Notes: a model not told the origin generated them from the sequence alone. A DNA stretch of 64,000 nt from Chryseobacterium takakiae (GCF_900129385.1 NZ_FQVO01000012.1:1-64000), one strand, 5' to 3'. Shown: positions 1-11,270, numbered from the stretch's first letter. Translations and numbers: made by a program.

Positions 1-601
1 ATTTATCATTTTGAGTAAATCCTTTATCATCTAGATAAAACGGAAGAAATTTTGTCATATTAGGATACATGATTTTTTGTTTATAAAAATCCTCCAATTT
101 TTGCAAGGTTAAATTGTTATCAAGCTCTAGCCAATGATGTTGACCTGGAAAATCTTCATTGCTGTTTAATTTTCCCGAAGAAGTGTAGCGACATTGCCCG
201 CGGTTTTTTAATTGCTTTTCATAGGTCAGAAGGTGTTTGTAAATAGCCGGATAGTTTTGCTCAAGAATCTTATAACTTCCATAATAAGCTAAAATTACAT
301 ACGTATCTGCAAAATCATATCCGTATTTTTTGATATCTCTGCCACGTAAAATAGGTCGAATAATTTCAACAGAATTTGGATCTTCATTTATTAATTTTTC
401 TCTTGTATAAGAATCAATTATAAAAGCTTCATTAAACCCAGTAATAATACCTCTACTTATATTGATATCCCAATCTTTTAAAGGAGTTCCTATCTTCTCA
501 ATTTTCGCTTTGATTTGTTGTTCTAAAGAAGAAAGTATTACCCAACTTTCAGAATTTGCAAATGTGGTTTGTACTGCATTTTGTCTAAAATAATCGCTCA
601 T
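1..601 (-). pseudogene. C-terminal half of a type IIG restriction-methylase (target-recognition part), N-terminus missing
   Basis: Reading the minus strand from an ATG at 601 gives an open frame that runs off the left edge. It holds the stretches SESWVILSSLEQQIKAKI, GTPLKDWDINI, RGIITGFNEAFII and EIIRPILRGRDIKKY. From memory these are typical of the TaqI-like C-terminal specificity domain of Eco57I-family type IIG enzymes, which join a methyltransferase, a nuclease and this target-recognition part in one chain. The N-terminal catalytic half should lie at higher coordinates, but the frame meets a stop at 666-668 and a recombinase gene follows on the other strand. The 21 codons between that stop and the ATG (ending in KPILHKINLSNKYCKEM) still look like protein. 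So the gene is either truncated or a silent recognition cassette used for recombination. A stand-alone specificity subunit is less likely. Confidence 0.6.
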
Positions 602-644
602 TTCCTTGCAATATTTATTGGATAGGTTTATTTTATGCAGAATA

Positions 645-659
645 GGTTTAAAATAAACC
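645..659. repeat. 15-bp palindrome, possible recombination site or operator
   Basis: GGTTTA-AAA-TAAACC reads the same on both strands apart from its centre. A further GGTTTATTTT at 625-634 pairs perfectly with 650-659. The palindrome lies between the broken type IIG reading frame and the serine recombinase gene (692). Small serine recombinases act at short dyad sites, so this could be a crossover site or an autoregulatory operator. The role is inferred. Confidence 0.35.
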
Positions 660-691
660 AAAACTGACTAATAATTTTAAACAGAAAAATA

Positions 692-1300
692 ATGATTTAC
701 GGGTACATAAGAGTAAGTACAGACAAGCAGACGGTAGAAAACCAAAGATTTGAAATTAATCATTTTTGTGAAATACAGGGTACTGTTGTCAACAAATGGA
801 TTGAAGAAACAATTTCCGGAGCAAAAAACGTTGATGACAGAAAGTTGGGTAAACTATTAAAAAAAATGAAGAAAGGAGATATTCTTATTTGTTCAGAGCT
901 TTCCAGATTGGGAAGAAATTTATTGATGATTATGGGAATTTTAAATGAATGTATGAATCGTGATATTCAGGTGTGGACAATAAAAGATAATTATAGGCTT
1001 GGCAGTGACATCAGCTCTAAAGTATTAGCATTTGCATTCGGTCTTTCAGCTGAAATTGAAAGAAATCTTATTTCACAAAGAACTAAAGAGGCTTTGGCAA
1101 GGAAAAAAGCAGAAGGTGTCATTTTGGGACGACCTAAGGGAAGTCGTTCAGCAAAAACTAAACTAACCGGACAGGAAAGAAAAATTCAGGATTTGTTAGA
1201 TCGCAAAGTTTCTTATTCAGCAATAGGGAGAATTTTGGGTGTACATCGTTTGACAGTAAGCAGCTTCGTGAAAAATCAAAATCAGATGGTGAATAACTAA
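692..1300 (+). CDS. small serine recombinase (resolvase/invertase family)
   Basis: This 202-residue protein has the layout of a resolvase or DNA invertase, which cuts and rejoins two short DNA sites through a phosphoserine link. The N-terminal catalytic domain shows YIRVST with the nucleophile Ser9, and SELSRLGR (68-75) with active-site Arg72 and Arg75. A long E-helix follows (about 100-135), then GRPKGSR and a C-terminal helix-turn-helix (about 165-195, ending in HRLTVSSFVK). The length is normal for Hin/Pin/Tn3-type enzymes. It is divergent from the truncated type IIG gene on its left, with a palindrome between them, and lies upstream of mcrBC. An inversion role at the type IIG locus is possible. 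It could equally be a solitary remnant of a transposon or plasmid resolvase. Confidence 0.9.
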   Translation: MIYGYIRVSTDKQTVENQRFEINHFCEIQGTVVNKWIEETISGAKNVDDRKLGKLLKKMKKGDILICSELSRLGRNLLMIMGILNECMNRDIQVWTIKDNYRLGSDISSKVLAFAFGLSAEIERNLISQRTKEALARKKAEGVILGRPKGSRSAKTKLTGQERKIQDLLDRKVSYSAIGRILGVHRLTVSSFVKNQNQMVNN

Positions 1301-1312
1301 CTTAGTAAAGTG

Positions 1313-1371
1313 ATTCCAACTAAATCAGATTATTTCCGTAAAAAAAATACTCTGATTTAGTTGGAATTTTA
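1313..1371 (+). terminator. terminator-like 17-bp perfect inverted repeat
   Basis: The arms at 1313-1329 and 1351-1367 are perfectly complementary over 17 bp with a 21-base loop, and a run of T follows. The position 12 bases after the recombinase stop fits a terminator. The unusual length of the stem also allows a recombination role. Confidence 0.6.
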
Positions 1372-1533
1372 TTATATTCGCCAAAACTAATATACCATCC
1401 ACGTATGATACCCATATATAAATTCACATTTTTTATCGTCGATATCTGAGATATATCAAGCTTTTAAAATTCTATTACCTCATTAAAATGCGAATGAGGT
1501 ATGATTAGCATGATATAATTAATAGCTTATTTT

Positions 1534-3870
1534 ATGGACATAAACTTACAAAACAAAATTTCAGAATATTTGAAAGCTGAAAGAAATCAGGCAATCATTA
1601 ATTCTGATGAATTTTATTTTCAAAAAGCCAAAGATGAACTGCAGAAATTTTTAGACTTAGAAGTAAGAGAAGAAGAGAAACAGATTCTTATCGCTAATAA
1701 AAAGAAATACGAAGAACTTAAAAAGTTATTTCAGGATTCCGAAGAATTTTCTGACTTTGGGAAAACAATATTCTCTCTAGTTTCTTATTGTGATTTAAAA
1801 GCTTACAAAAAAAATGAGCTCAATCAGTATGATGATAAAAGAGTGCTGGCTTCAGCATTCGTACGAATGAATAACTGGCTGGAGCAGCTGATTACCTATA
1901 AATTTGAAGGACAGCTTTCCGAAGGATCGGTAAAAAATGCAATCGAATATCTTCTTCACCCGGAAGATCATTTTACCATGCTGAGTGAAAATCACCGCAG
2001 CCTGATTTCTGAAAACCTTTTCAAAAAAAGCTATAATAAAAGTACATTTAAGCAGGACTTTATTGATTTTTTTTCCGGGTTATCTATACAAGTTAAAAAT
2101 CCTGTAAACTATACGCATTTACTGTCATGTTTAAGTTATGATATCAGTCCTGAATGGAAAGAAAGCATCATTGGGTTAATATCTCCAGACGGAACCGGAT
2201 GGCAGGAAGGAGCTATTAATGATCTAAACGGTGCTGATTATATAATTTTATGGAATCACAGGAAACCTAACGGTACAACCAAAACTTTTAAATTATTAAA
2301 AGATTGTATTGATGAAAACGGCTCTTTTAAAATTTTCTACACTTCAAAAAATAATGCAATTTATATAGCAGAAGTCATTGACTTTGCTACATCAGCGCAG
2401 GAATACAATAAAGTAGATTGGGAAAATAATTATGAAAATATTACATGGAAACTAAATTCATTTGATGAATATAGGGATGGAGATAAATCAGCAAGCTGGG
2501 TATATTTAGTAAATAAATTTTATAAAATTGAGCCAATCCCATCTTCTCATTTTAAATATTATTTCTCTTCAGGTTACCCAAGCGTTGGTAGCCAGACACC
2601 AATAATTTCAATGATATCAAATATTGAATTCAAAAAAAATCAAAACATGAAAAAGACCATCGAACTGCTGCAGTACAAAAAGCAAATCATTTTACAAGGC
2701 CCTCCCGGGACGGGAAAAACAAGAGAAGCAAAACAGATTGCACAAAATATCTTAGGGTTAAATGAAAAAGAACTTCAAGAAAGCAAACAGTTCAAAATCA
2801 TACAGTTTCATCCAAGTTATACCTATGAAGATTTTGTACGAGGAATTGTGGCAAGACCAAATCCTGAAGGAGAGGGAATAATCTATGAAGCTGAAAATAA
2901 AACGTTGGGTAAATTTGCAAAGAATGCTTTAGAAAATTATAAGAAATCACAAAGCATCACTTCAAATAATAGTCTTGAAACCGATTTTGATAGATTCATA
3001 AACTTTATTATTGAACAGTTGGATCTCTCCGGCAAATTTAATATATCTGAAAATGTGTATATATTTTCCGTTGAGGATAATCGATTTAAATACAAAGGAG
3101 ATAATTGGAGTGCACACGCAAACGGTCTCAATATGAATTTTAGTCAGCTTAAAAAAATTATTGAGCTTAATTTAAATTCACGTCAGGAAATTGTTAAAAA
3201 TGAATTATTAAACTCATTAACAAGACAGCATGCTACATATTATCAAAATTTTTTAGACTTATACAAAAAATTTATTTCAAATAATCCCTCTAAAATTGAT
3301 AAAGAAGATTTAAAAAATTTCGTTTTAGTAATAGACGAAATCAACCGCGCCAATCTATCTTCAGTCTTAGGCGAATTAATTTACGCATTAGAATACCGTG
3401 GAGAAAAAGTTGAATCGATGTATGAAGTCGATGGGTCTCAAAATCTTGTTCTTCCGCCAAACCTTTACATCATCGGAACCATGAACACCGCAGACCGGAG
3501 TGTAGGGCATATTGATTACGCCATCAGAAGAAGATTTGCTTTTGTAGATGTTATGCCGAAAGATTTAACATCAGAAATGGAAGGCGGAGAATTTTATACC
3601 GATCTGTTTTCTGCTGTAAAGGCACTTTTCACAAAAGATGAGTACAAGACTAAATCAGATTTTATTTCTCAGGAATTTGAACCCAAAGATGTAGCTTTAG
3701 GACACTCTTACTTTATCAATAAATCAGAAGAAGGAGCAGATATGAAAGTACGATGGAATTACGAAATTAAACCTATTCTTTTGGAATATGTAAGAGACGG
3801 AGTTTTAAAAACGGATGCTTTGAAAAAAATTAACGAGTTGGAAACTACATTCAGTTTAAAAATTGAGTAA
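1534..3870 (+). CDS. mcrB: McrB-like AAA+ GTPase of a type IV (modification-dependent) restriction system
   Basis: McrB recognises modified DNA and uses GTP-driven translocation to activate the McrC nuclease. The 778-residue protein has Walker A GPPGTGKT near residues 388-395, Walker B VIDEINRA near 600, and the family signature GTMNTADRS near 648-656 followed by DYAIRRRFAF. The first 380 residues are not the E. coli McrB recognition domain. Residues 1-200 are helical and charged. About 215-345 looks like a compact beta-rich module (ADYIILWNHRK, FKIFYTSKNNAIYIAEVIDF, SASWVYLVNKFYKI) that reminds me of PUA/EVE-type modified-base readers, though this is only a pattern impression. mcrC starts 3 bases after the stop, so the two genes form an operon. 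The genes are AT-rich and sit next to a recombinase, which fits horizontal gain. Confidence 0.9.
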   Translation: MDINLQNKISEYLKAERNQAIINSDEFYFQKAKDELQKFLDLEVREEEKQILIANKKKYEELKKLFQDSEEFSDFGKTIFSLVSYCDLKAYKKNELNQYDDKRVLASAFVRMNNWLEQLITYKFEGQLSEGSVKNAIEYLLHPEDHFTMLSENHRSLISENLFKKSYNKSTFKQDFIDFFSGLSIQVKNPVNYTHLLSCLSYDISPEWKESIIGLISPDGTGWQEGAINDLNGADYIILWNHRKPNGTTKTFKLLKDCIDENGSFKIFYTSKNNAIYIAEVIDFATSAQEYNKVDWENNYENITWKLNSFDEYRDGDKSASWVYLVNKFYKIEPIPSSHFKYYFSSGYPSVGSQTPIISMISNIEFKKNQNMKKTIELLQYKKQIILQGPPGTGKTREAKQIAQNILGLNEKELQESKQFKIIQFHPSYTYEDFVRGIVARPNPEGEGIIYEAENKTLGKFAKNALENYKKSQSITSNNSLETDFDRFINFIIEQLDLSGKFNISENVYIFSVEDNRFKYKGDNWSAHANGLNMNFSQLKKIIELNLNSRQEIVKNELLNSLTRQHATYYQNFLDLYKKFISNNPSKIDKEDLKNFVLVIDEINRANLSSVLGELIYALEYRGEKVESMYEVDGSQNLVLPPNLYIIGTMNTADRSVGHIDYAIRRRFAFVDVMPKDLTSEMEGGEFYTDLFSAVKALFTKDEYKTKSDFISQEFEPKDVALGHSYFINKSEEGADMKVRWNYEIKPILLEYVRDGVLKTDALKKINELETTFSLKIE

Positions 3871-3872
3871 TA

Positions 3873-5318
3873 ATGGGCATCATTCTGAAAGAACATATTC
3901 ATTATAGTTTACTGATTACAGAAAATTGGTATGATGTAGTACATGAAGAAAGGAAAAACTATTTTCAAAAATCTTCTTTATCACAAATAAAGCCGCGTTT
4001 TTTTAAAGAAGAAAGAGGAAAAGATTATCCTTGTTTCAGACATACAGTTACCGAAAACGAGGTTAAGATTATTTCCGATTATTTTGTAGGGATTGATTGG
4101 TTCACTACTGATAAAAGCCGGTATATTCAGGTAGAGCCAAAGCTTAACGATAAGGTTGTAGAATCTTTTGAAGAAGCTACAAAAAAGAGTGACACTTTTT
4201 CTGATAGAGAGATTGAAGAATTTAATGGAAAAGTAGAAGAAGAAATTAAAAATTCTTCAGGAAAGAAAGAAGTTGATGTCATTGGAATGCTCATGCAGAT
4301 CATGTCTCATGCCGAAGTATCAAAACATACAGGAAAATTACTCTTTGTAGATTGGGAAGATCAGGAGATTTTAATTAATCAAAAGCAGGATTTACTGGCT
4401 CCTTTTTTGGTGGTTCGATTTCTTAATCTGTTAAAACACATCGTTAGAAAAGGTCTAAAAAAATCATATTATAAAAAACAGGATAACCTTAGGAATAGGG
4501 TTAAAGGTAAAATTTTAGTCGGACAACAGATCAGACAGAACGTTTTTAAAAACCGACTGACAAACACTGTCTGCGAATACCAGGTTTTCGGAGAAGATTC
4601 ACTGGAAAATCGTTTTTTGAATAAAGTATTTATATTCTGTACCAACTACATAGAGAATAATAAGATTTATTTTAAGGAAGAAAATGAAATTTTTTGGTTG
4701 ATCAATTATATTCGGCCGTCGTTTGAACATATTGGAAGTGAGATCAATATTCAGGACATCAAAAATTATAAGCATAACCCTTTTTTCAAAGAATACAAAG
4801 AAGCTATTAACATTGGTCAACAAATTTTAAAAAGATTCTCTTATAATATTACCAAGACGACTGAAGAAGAAATCTTTACCCCTCCGTTTTGGATTGATAT
4901 GCCGAAGATGTTTGAACTGTACGTCTATGCTCAATTGTTAAAAGATAATCCTGAACTTCAGGCAAAAGACTTTAATTATCAGTTCTCTACCTATGGCAAT
5001 GCTTTGGATTTTTTGATTTGCAGTGACAAAAAGAAAATTGTAGTGGATGCAAAATATAAACTGCATTATAATTACAGCCAGGTTCATAATGATATAAGAC
5101 AGGTCGCAGGGTATGCGAGATTAAAAAAAGTGAAAAATCAATCCCCTCAATTAAATGAAGAAATAGAATGTCTAATTATTTATCCAAAACCAATTAATGG
5201 TATTCATAAGAATAATTTAAATCTAGGTGAATTACAATGGGATGAAATTAATGCCTATCACAAAGTTTATAAAATAGGGATAAATTTACCGGTGATAGAG
5301 CAGAATGAATTAAAATAG
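3873..5318 (+). CDS. mcrC: McrC-like nuclease subunit of the McrBC restriction system
   Basis: McrC binds the McrB ring and supplies the PD-(D/E)XK endonuclease. The 481-residue length is somewhat longer than E. coli McrC (about 350) but common for the 5-methylcytosine restriction component in Bacteroidota. The C-terminal nuclease core is visible: FELYVYAQLL (helix), then LDFLI with an acidic residue near 378, then VVDAKYK near 391-397, which gives the D...DxK active site. The DIRQVAGYAR helix follows, as in the family. The ATG lies 2 bases after the mcrB stop (taataATG), so translation is probably coupled. Both genes look intact. Confidence 0.9.
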   Translation: MGIILKEHIHYSLLITENWYDVVHEERKNYFQKSSLSQIKPRFFKEERGKDYPCFRHTVTENEVKIISDYFVGIDWFTTDKSRYIQVEPKLNDKVVESFEEATKKSDTFSDREIEEFNGKVEEEIKNSSGKKEVDVIGMLMQIMSHAEVSKHTGKLLFVDWEDQEILINQKQDLLAPFLVVRFLNLLKHIVRKGLKKSYYKKQDNLRNRVKGKILVGQQIRQNVFKNRLTNTVCEYQVFGEDSLENRFLNKVFIFCTNYIENNKIYFKEENEIFWLINYIRPSFEHIGSEINIQDIKNYKHNPFFKEYKEAINIGQQILKRFSYNITKTTEEEIFTPPFWIDMPKMFELYVYAQLLKDNPELQAKDFNYQFSTYGNALDFLICSDKKKIVVDAKYKLHYNYSQVHNDIRQVAGYARLKKVKNQSPQLNEEIECLIIYPKPINGIHKNNLNLGELQWDEINAYHKVYKIGINLPVIEQNELK

Positions 5319-5325
5319 CTGTCAG

Positions 5326-5352
5326 AGATTGCTTCGCTTTGCTCGCAATGAC
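5326..5352. repeat. short hairpin repeat, AGA/TGACA family (copy 1)
   Basis: ATTGC (5328-5332) pairs with GCAAT (5345-5349) between AGA and TGAC. It belongs to the scattered hairpin family also found at 8581, 8801, 10661, 10738, 18714, 37793 and 41318. Confidence 0.5.
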
Positions 5353-5355
5353 CCA

Positions 5356-6030
<675 letters not shown>

Positions 6031-6291
6031 ATTTAATGGGTAAATCTGTCTCGGCTTACAAAATATCACAGATATTTTCTTAATTCATCTTAAACCCTTA
6101 TCTACTCTTAATGTTTAAAAAGCATTTCAAAATTGTTTAAGTAAATCAAAGATAATTTAACGTTAAAAATCAGGATTAAAAAAAATAATCGGATATTTCC
6201 AGACATGAATTACTGCGATCAATATTAAACATCCTCATTATGAATTTGTTAATTAACATAACTATTTAGCAAGTATTTCATTAAAAATCAC

Positions 6292-6299
6292 TACTTTTG
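6292..6299 (+). promoter_or_regulatory. -7 box TACTTTTG for typA
   Basis: This exact TAnnTTTG match lies 18 bases before the typA ATG. The rest of 6031-6317 is AT-rich with nothing else I can name. Confidence 0.6.
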
Positions 6300-6317
6300 C
6301 ACCCGTAAAAATCTTTT

Positions 6318-8123
<1,806 letters not shown>

Positions 8124-8141
8124 TCCCACTTCACTAATATC

Positions 8142-8168
8142 AAAGCTCCGAATTTTCGGAGCTTTTTT
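8142..8168 (+). terminator. typA terminator
   Basis: AAAGCTCCGAA pairs with TTCGGAGCTTT and a run of T follows, 18 bases after the stop. Confidence 0.85.
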
Positions 8169-8191
8169 GTTTATATAATACCTCATGATAA

Positions 8192-8850
8192 ATCTGCACC
8201 ATCCGTGAAATCAGCGAGAGCATTTTATCTCTTCGCGCTCTTAGCTAAGTAGAACGCCTTTGCGCCCTGAAAATATTTAGTAGTCAAAAAACCTTCGCGT
8301 GCTTTGCGTTTAAAAATACATTACGATATCAAGATGCTCTGGCATAACAATCCCTTGATGAAGTAAAAGTTTCAGCATAATATTAAGCTTTGATCAGTTT
8401 ACAGAATAATAAGATCTGCACCATCCGTGAAATCAGCGGGAGATAAAAATCTCAGCTTGCTTTCTGTAGCATTTTATCTCTTCGCGCTCTTAGCTAAGTA
8501 GAACGCCTTTGCGCCCTGAAAAACATTTAGTAGTCAAAAAAACTTTGCGTGCTTTGCGTTTAAAAAATACATTACGATTAAGATGCTTCCAGCATGACAA
8601 TCTCCTGATAAAGCAAAATCTCTCAGCATATTTACAAGCTTAAACAGTTTACAGAATAAGATCTGCGCCATCCGTGAAATCAGCGGGAGCATTTTATCTC
8701 TTCGCGCTCTTAGCTAAGTAGAACGCCTTTGCGCCCTGAAAAACATTTAGTAGTCAAAAAAACTTTGCGTGCTTTGCGTTTAAAAAATACATTATGATTA
8801 AGATGCTTCCAGCATGACAATCTCCTGATAAAGCAAAAGCTTTTAACCTT
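8192..8850. repeat. three tandem copies of a composite intergenic repeat (units of about 222-246 bp)
   Basis: The phrase ATCTGCRCCATCCGTGAAAT starts at 8192, 8414 and 8660. Each is followed by TCTTCGCGCTCTTAGCTAAG, CGCCTTTGCGCCCTGAAAA, TTTAGTAGTCAAAAA, a GCGTGCTTTGCGTTTAAA block, and a hairpin of the AGATGCT..AGCATGACA type. A partial fourth unit (ACGTTTAGTAGTCAAAAATC, then TTGCGTTCTTAGCGTTTAA) lies at about 8927-8967. No reading frame is conserved. Shorter relatives of the first phrase occur at about 10703 and 16998. It looks like a mobile or recombination-amplified spacer repeat. Confidence 0.75.
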
Positions 8851-9009
8851 TGTTGAGTGACACGCCTTTGCCTCAATTTTATGATTTATTATTAGAATCG
8901 GCGAAATTTCTTTTTGCAACTTAAAAACGTTTAGTAGTCAAAAATCTTTGCGTTCTTAGCGTTTAACTAATTTTATTATCGTAACTTAAATCAACAAAAT
9001 AAATTAATG

Positions 9010-9017
9010 TAGTTTTG
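9010..9017 (+). promoter_or_regulatory. -7 box TAGTTTTG for the GHL10 gene
   Basis: This exact TAnnTTTG match ends 5 bases before the ATG at 9023, so a leaderless transcript is possible. Confidence 0.5.
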
Positions 9018-9022
9018 CAGAT

Positions 9023-10615
9023 ATGAGAATAAATTACTTAAAACTGATCATATTATCAGGAGTTTTTACATCATTCATGGCTTGTTCCACACAGAATAAC
9101 GCAGTAAAAGCTTCCACACCTTCAAAAAGCACCGCTAAAAATAAAACTTCACCGCCAGCCGGCCCAAAACCCGAAGCTTCAATTCCGCCCGATGAAAGCT
9201 TCAGGACGGTGCTCCCTGAGATTAAAAGAGAATTCCGCGGGGTCTGGATTGCCAGTGTGGCCAATATCAACTGGCCTTCAAGAAATAACCTTTCCGTTGA
9301 TCAGCAGAAAGCAGAGGCAATCAGCATGTTGAATATGCTGAAAGATAATAATTTCAATGCCGTGATCTTCCAGGTGAGACCTTCCGGCGATGCTTTGTAT
9401 ACCAGTAATATCGAACCGTGGTCCTACTTTCTGACGGGGCAGACGGGAATGGCGCCTTATCCTAATTATGATCCGCTGCAGTTCTGGATTGAAGAAGCCC
9501 ATAAAAGAGGTCTTGAGCTTCACGTTTGGCTGAACCCTTACCGTGCCCATCATTCCAACGGAGGAACGCCCAACAGTTTGTCAATGGTGAATAAACTTTC
9601 AGACATTGTAATCAGATTGAAAAACGGAATGTACTGGTTTGATCCCGCCAATCCGAAAACCCAGGGCCACGTTTCCAATGTGGTGAAAGATATTGTAAAA
9701 CGCTATGATATTGATGCCGTTCATTTTGACGATTATTTTTATCCGTATGCAACTTACAACAAAGGCGCAGATTTTCCGGATAATGCAAGCTGGAACGAAT
9801 ATCTAAGAAACGGAGGGACGCTATCCAGAGCAGATTGGCGAAGGGATAATGTAAACAAATTTGTGGAAAGAATCTATAAGGAAATCCATGCTGAGAAAAG
9901 CTATGTCCGGTTCGGGATCAGTCCGTTCGGAATCTGGAAGCCGGGGTATCCGCAGGGAATTGTAGGATCCTCTCAGTATGACGAATTATACGCGGATGCT
10001 AAATTATGGCTGAATAAAGGCTGGGTAGATTATTTCTCGCCCCAGCTGTACTGGCCGGTAGAATCAAAAGGGCAGCCTTTTGAACCTTTATTGCAATGGT
10101 GGAAATCAGAAAATACCTTAAACCGTCATCTCTGGCCGGGATTGAATACCGTGGAAATAAGATCTTCTGACCGTCCTGCAGAAATTAAAAATCAGATTAA
10201 TATTTCAAGACAGGTGTTGGGAAATAATGCCGGCGAAATCCATTGGAGTATTGCCGGGCTCACCAAAAATCCGGGCATGCTTCCGACATTGAAAAACGGA
10301 CCTTATAAAGAGAAAGCCCTGGTTCCGAAAACACCGTGGCTGAAAGCGGTACCTTTACAGACACCGAGCCTGTTCATTAATGATAACGGAAGTTTTGTAC
10401 AAATAAGCTGGAGTACGAAAAATATAAAGGAGGTTTTCCAATGGGTACTTTTTACGCAGTATAATGGTATTTGGGAAACCGAAATCCTGACGCTGGATCA
10501 GCTTTCAAAAGAAATTCCGAAGTCTAAAGACGGGAAAACCCTAAATGCAGCAGCTATAAAAGCTATTGACCGGTTAGGAAACGAAAGTGATTACACCGCG
10601 AAACAGATTAAATAA
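9023..10615 (+). CDS. GHL10-family (DUF187) glycosyl hydrolase-like lipoprotein
   Basis: The 530-residue protein opens with a lipoprotein signal (MRINYLKLII, lipobox FMAC with Cys21), so it is probably anchored in a periplasmic or outer membrane leaflet. After a Pro/Ser/Thr-rich linker (to about residue 65), a TIM-barrel domain starts with FRGVWIASVANINWPS and contains FQVRPSGDALY, LHVWLNPYR, AVHFDDYFYPY, RFGISPFG and the YFSPQLYWPV region. Acidic residues in the DD pair may be catalytic. The family includes YngK, and E. coli DigH, which cuts denuded peptidoglycan glycan strands. A role in cell-wall glycan cleavage is therefore likely but inferred. The C-terminal 110 residues resemble a fibronectin-like beta domain. 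The start keeps the lipobox at a normal distance. Confidence 0.88.
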   Translation: MRINYLKLIILSGVFTSFMACSTQNNAVKASTPSKSTAKNKTSPPAGPKPEASIPPDESFRTVLPEIKREFRGVWIASVANINWPSRNNLSVDQQKAEAISMLNMLKDNNFNAVIFQVRPSGDALYTSNIEPWSYFLTGQTGMAPYPNYDPLQFWIEEAHKRGLELHVWLNPYRAHHSNGGTPNSLSMVNKLSDIVIRLKNGMYWFDPANPKTQGHVSNVVKDIVKRYDIDAVHFDDYFYPYATYNKGADFPDNASWNEYLRNGGTLSRADWRRDNVNKFVERIYKEIHAEKSYVRFGISPFGIWKPGYPQGIVGSSQYDELYADAKLWLNKGWVDYFSPQLYWPVESKGQPFEPLLQWWKSENTLNRHLWPGLNTVEIRSSDRPAEIKNQINISRQVLGNNAGEIHWSIAGLTKNPGMLPTLKNGPYKEKALVPKTPWLKAVPLQTPSLFINDNGSFVQISWSTKNIKEVFQWVLFTQYNGIWETEILTLDQLSKEIPKSKDGKTLNAAAIKAIDRLGNESDYTAKQIK

Positions 10616-10660
10616 ATACAAAGCTGTCTTAAAATGCAGTGAAGAATCTTTAAAAGTTTA

Positions 10661-10772
10661 AGATTCTTCGCTGCTTTCAGAATGACAAACCGTAGCACAA
10701 ATGATCTGCGGCATCTGAGAATCTGCGGGAGATAAAAAGATTCTTCATTCCGCTTTGCTTATTCAGAATGAC
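10661..10772. repeat. two short hairpin repeats of the AGA/TGACA family
   Basis: The copies at 10661-10687 and 10738-10772 have arms ATTCT and AGAAT and end in TGACA. Between them lies a diverged copy of the 8.2-kb phrase (GATCTGCGGCATCTGAGAAT). The stretch 10616-10830 holds nothing else that I see. Confidence 0.5.
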
Positions 10773-10830
10773 AGGGTTACAACACAATCACCTGAAAAAT
10801 CTTTGGTTAAAAAAAAATCTTTTTTAAGAA

Positions 10831-11157
10831 TCAGATCACGTATTCCACGCCCCATTTATGCAGTTCGTTAATAATAGGCTCCAATTTTTCGCCTTTTGTT
10901 GTTAAAGTATACTCAACAGTTGGGGGAACCGTTGCAAATACTTCTCTTATCACAATTCCGTTGGCTTCCATGTTCTTCAGCTCTTTCACCAGCATCCGGG
11001 TACTGATGTTGGGAATAAGCCTTTCCAATTCACTGAAACGTTTTTTTCCTGTAAATAATGCATAAATGATGGACATCGACCATTTTCCGCCTATTACCCC
11101 TAAGATTTCCTGAAGTGCACATTTTTCTTCAGGCTGATGTATATTTTTTTTAATCAT
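10831..11157 (-). CDS. HxlR-family winged-helix transcriptional regulator
   Basis: The 108-residue protein has the HxlR layout: CALQEILGVIGGKWSMSIIYAL (helices 1-2), the winged helix with RFSELERLIPNISTRMLVKELK (recognition region), then REVFATVPPTVEYTLTTKG and a closing helix with ELHKWG. Cys13 matches the conserved redox-sensing cysteine of relatives such as YodB, HypR and QorR, which sense electrophiles. The gene is divergent from an SDR oxidoreductase at 11271, the usual pairing for this family, and probably represses it. The shared 113-base spacer holds dyad sequences that overlap the -7 box. Confidence 0.92.
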   Translation of the reverse strand: MIKKNIHQPEEKCALQEILGVIGGKWSMSIIYALFTGKKRFSELERLIPNISTRMLVKELKNMEANGIVIREVFATVPPTVEYTLTTKGEKLEPIINELHKWGVEYVI

Positions 11158-11200
11158 AACGCATTGATTATGTTTAATCCTTTACTTTTTGTTATTACTA

Positions 11201-11228
11201 TACACTCGTGTAACTACTTGCAAAAGTA
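11201..11228. promoter_or_regulatory. HxlR -7 box and candidate operators
   Basis: TACTTTTG on the minus strand (11221-11228) matches the -7 consensus for the HxlR gene. Two dyads overlap or adjoin it: TACTT-GCAA-AAGTA (11215-11228) and TACAC-TC-GTGTA (11201-11212). Their position between divergent genes fits operator sites for autoregulation. This is inferred from symmetry only. Confidence 0.45.
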
Positions 11229-11270
11229 AAGTATTGTGATTTACTTTGCAACTCATTTAAACAAAAAATT

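Noticed and set aside
692-1300. Complete transposon around the serine recombinase
   Set aside because: No transposase, terminal inverted repeats or target duplications were found on either side within the window.
8192-8850. Possible CRISPR array
   Set aside because: Repeats are over 200 bp with no short repeat-spacer pattern and no cas genes nearby.
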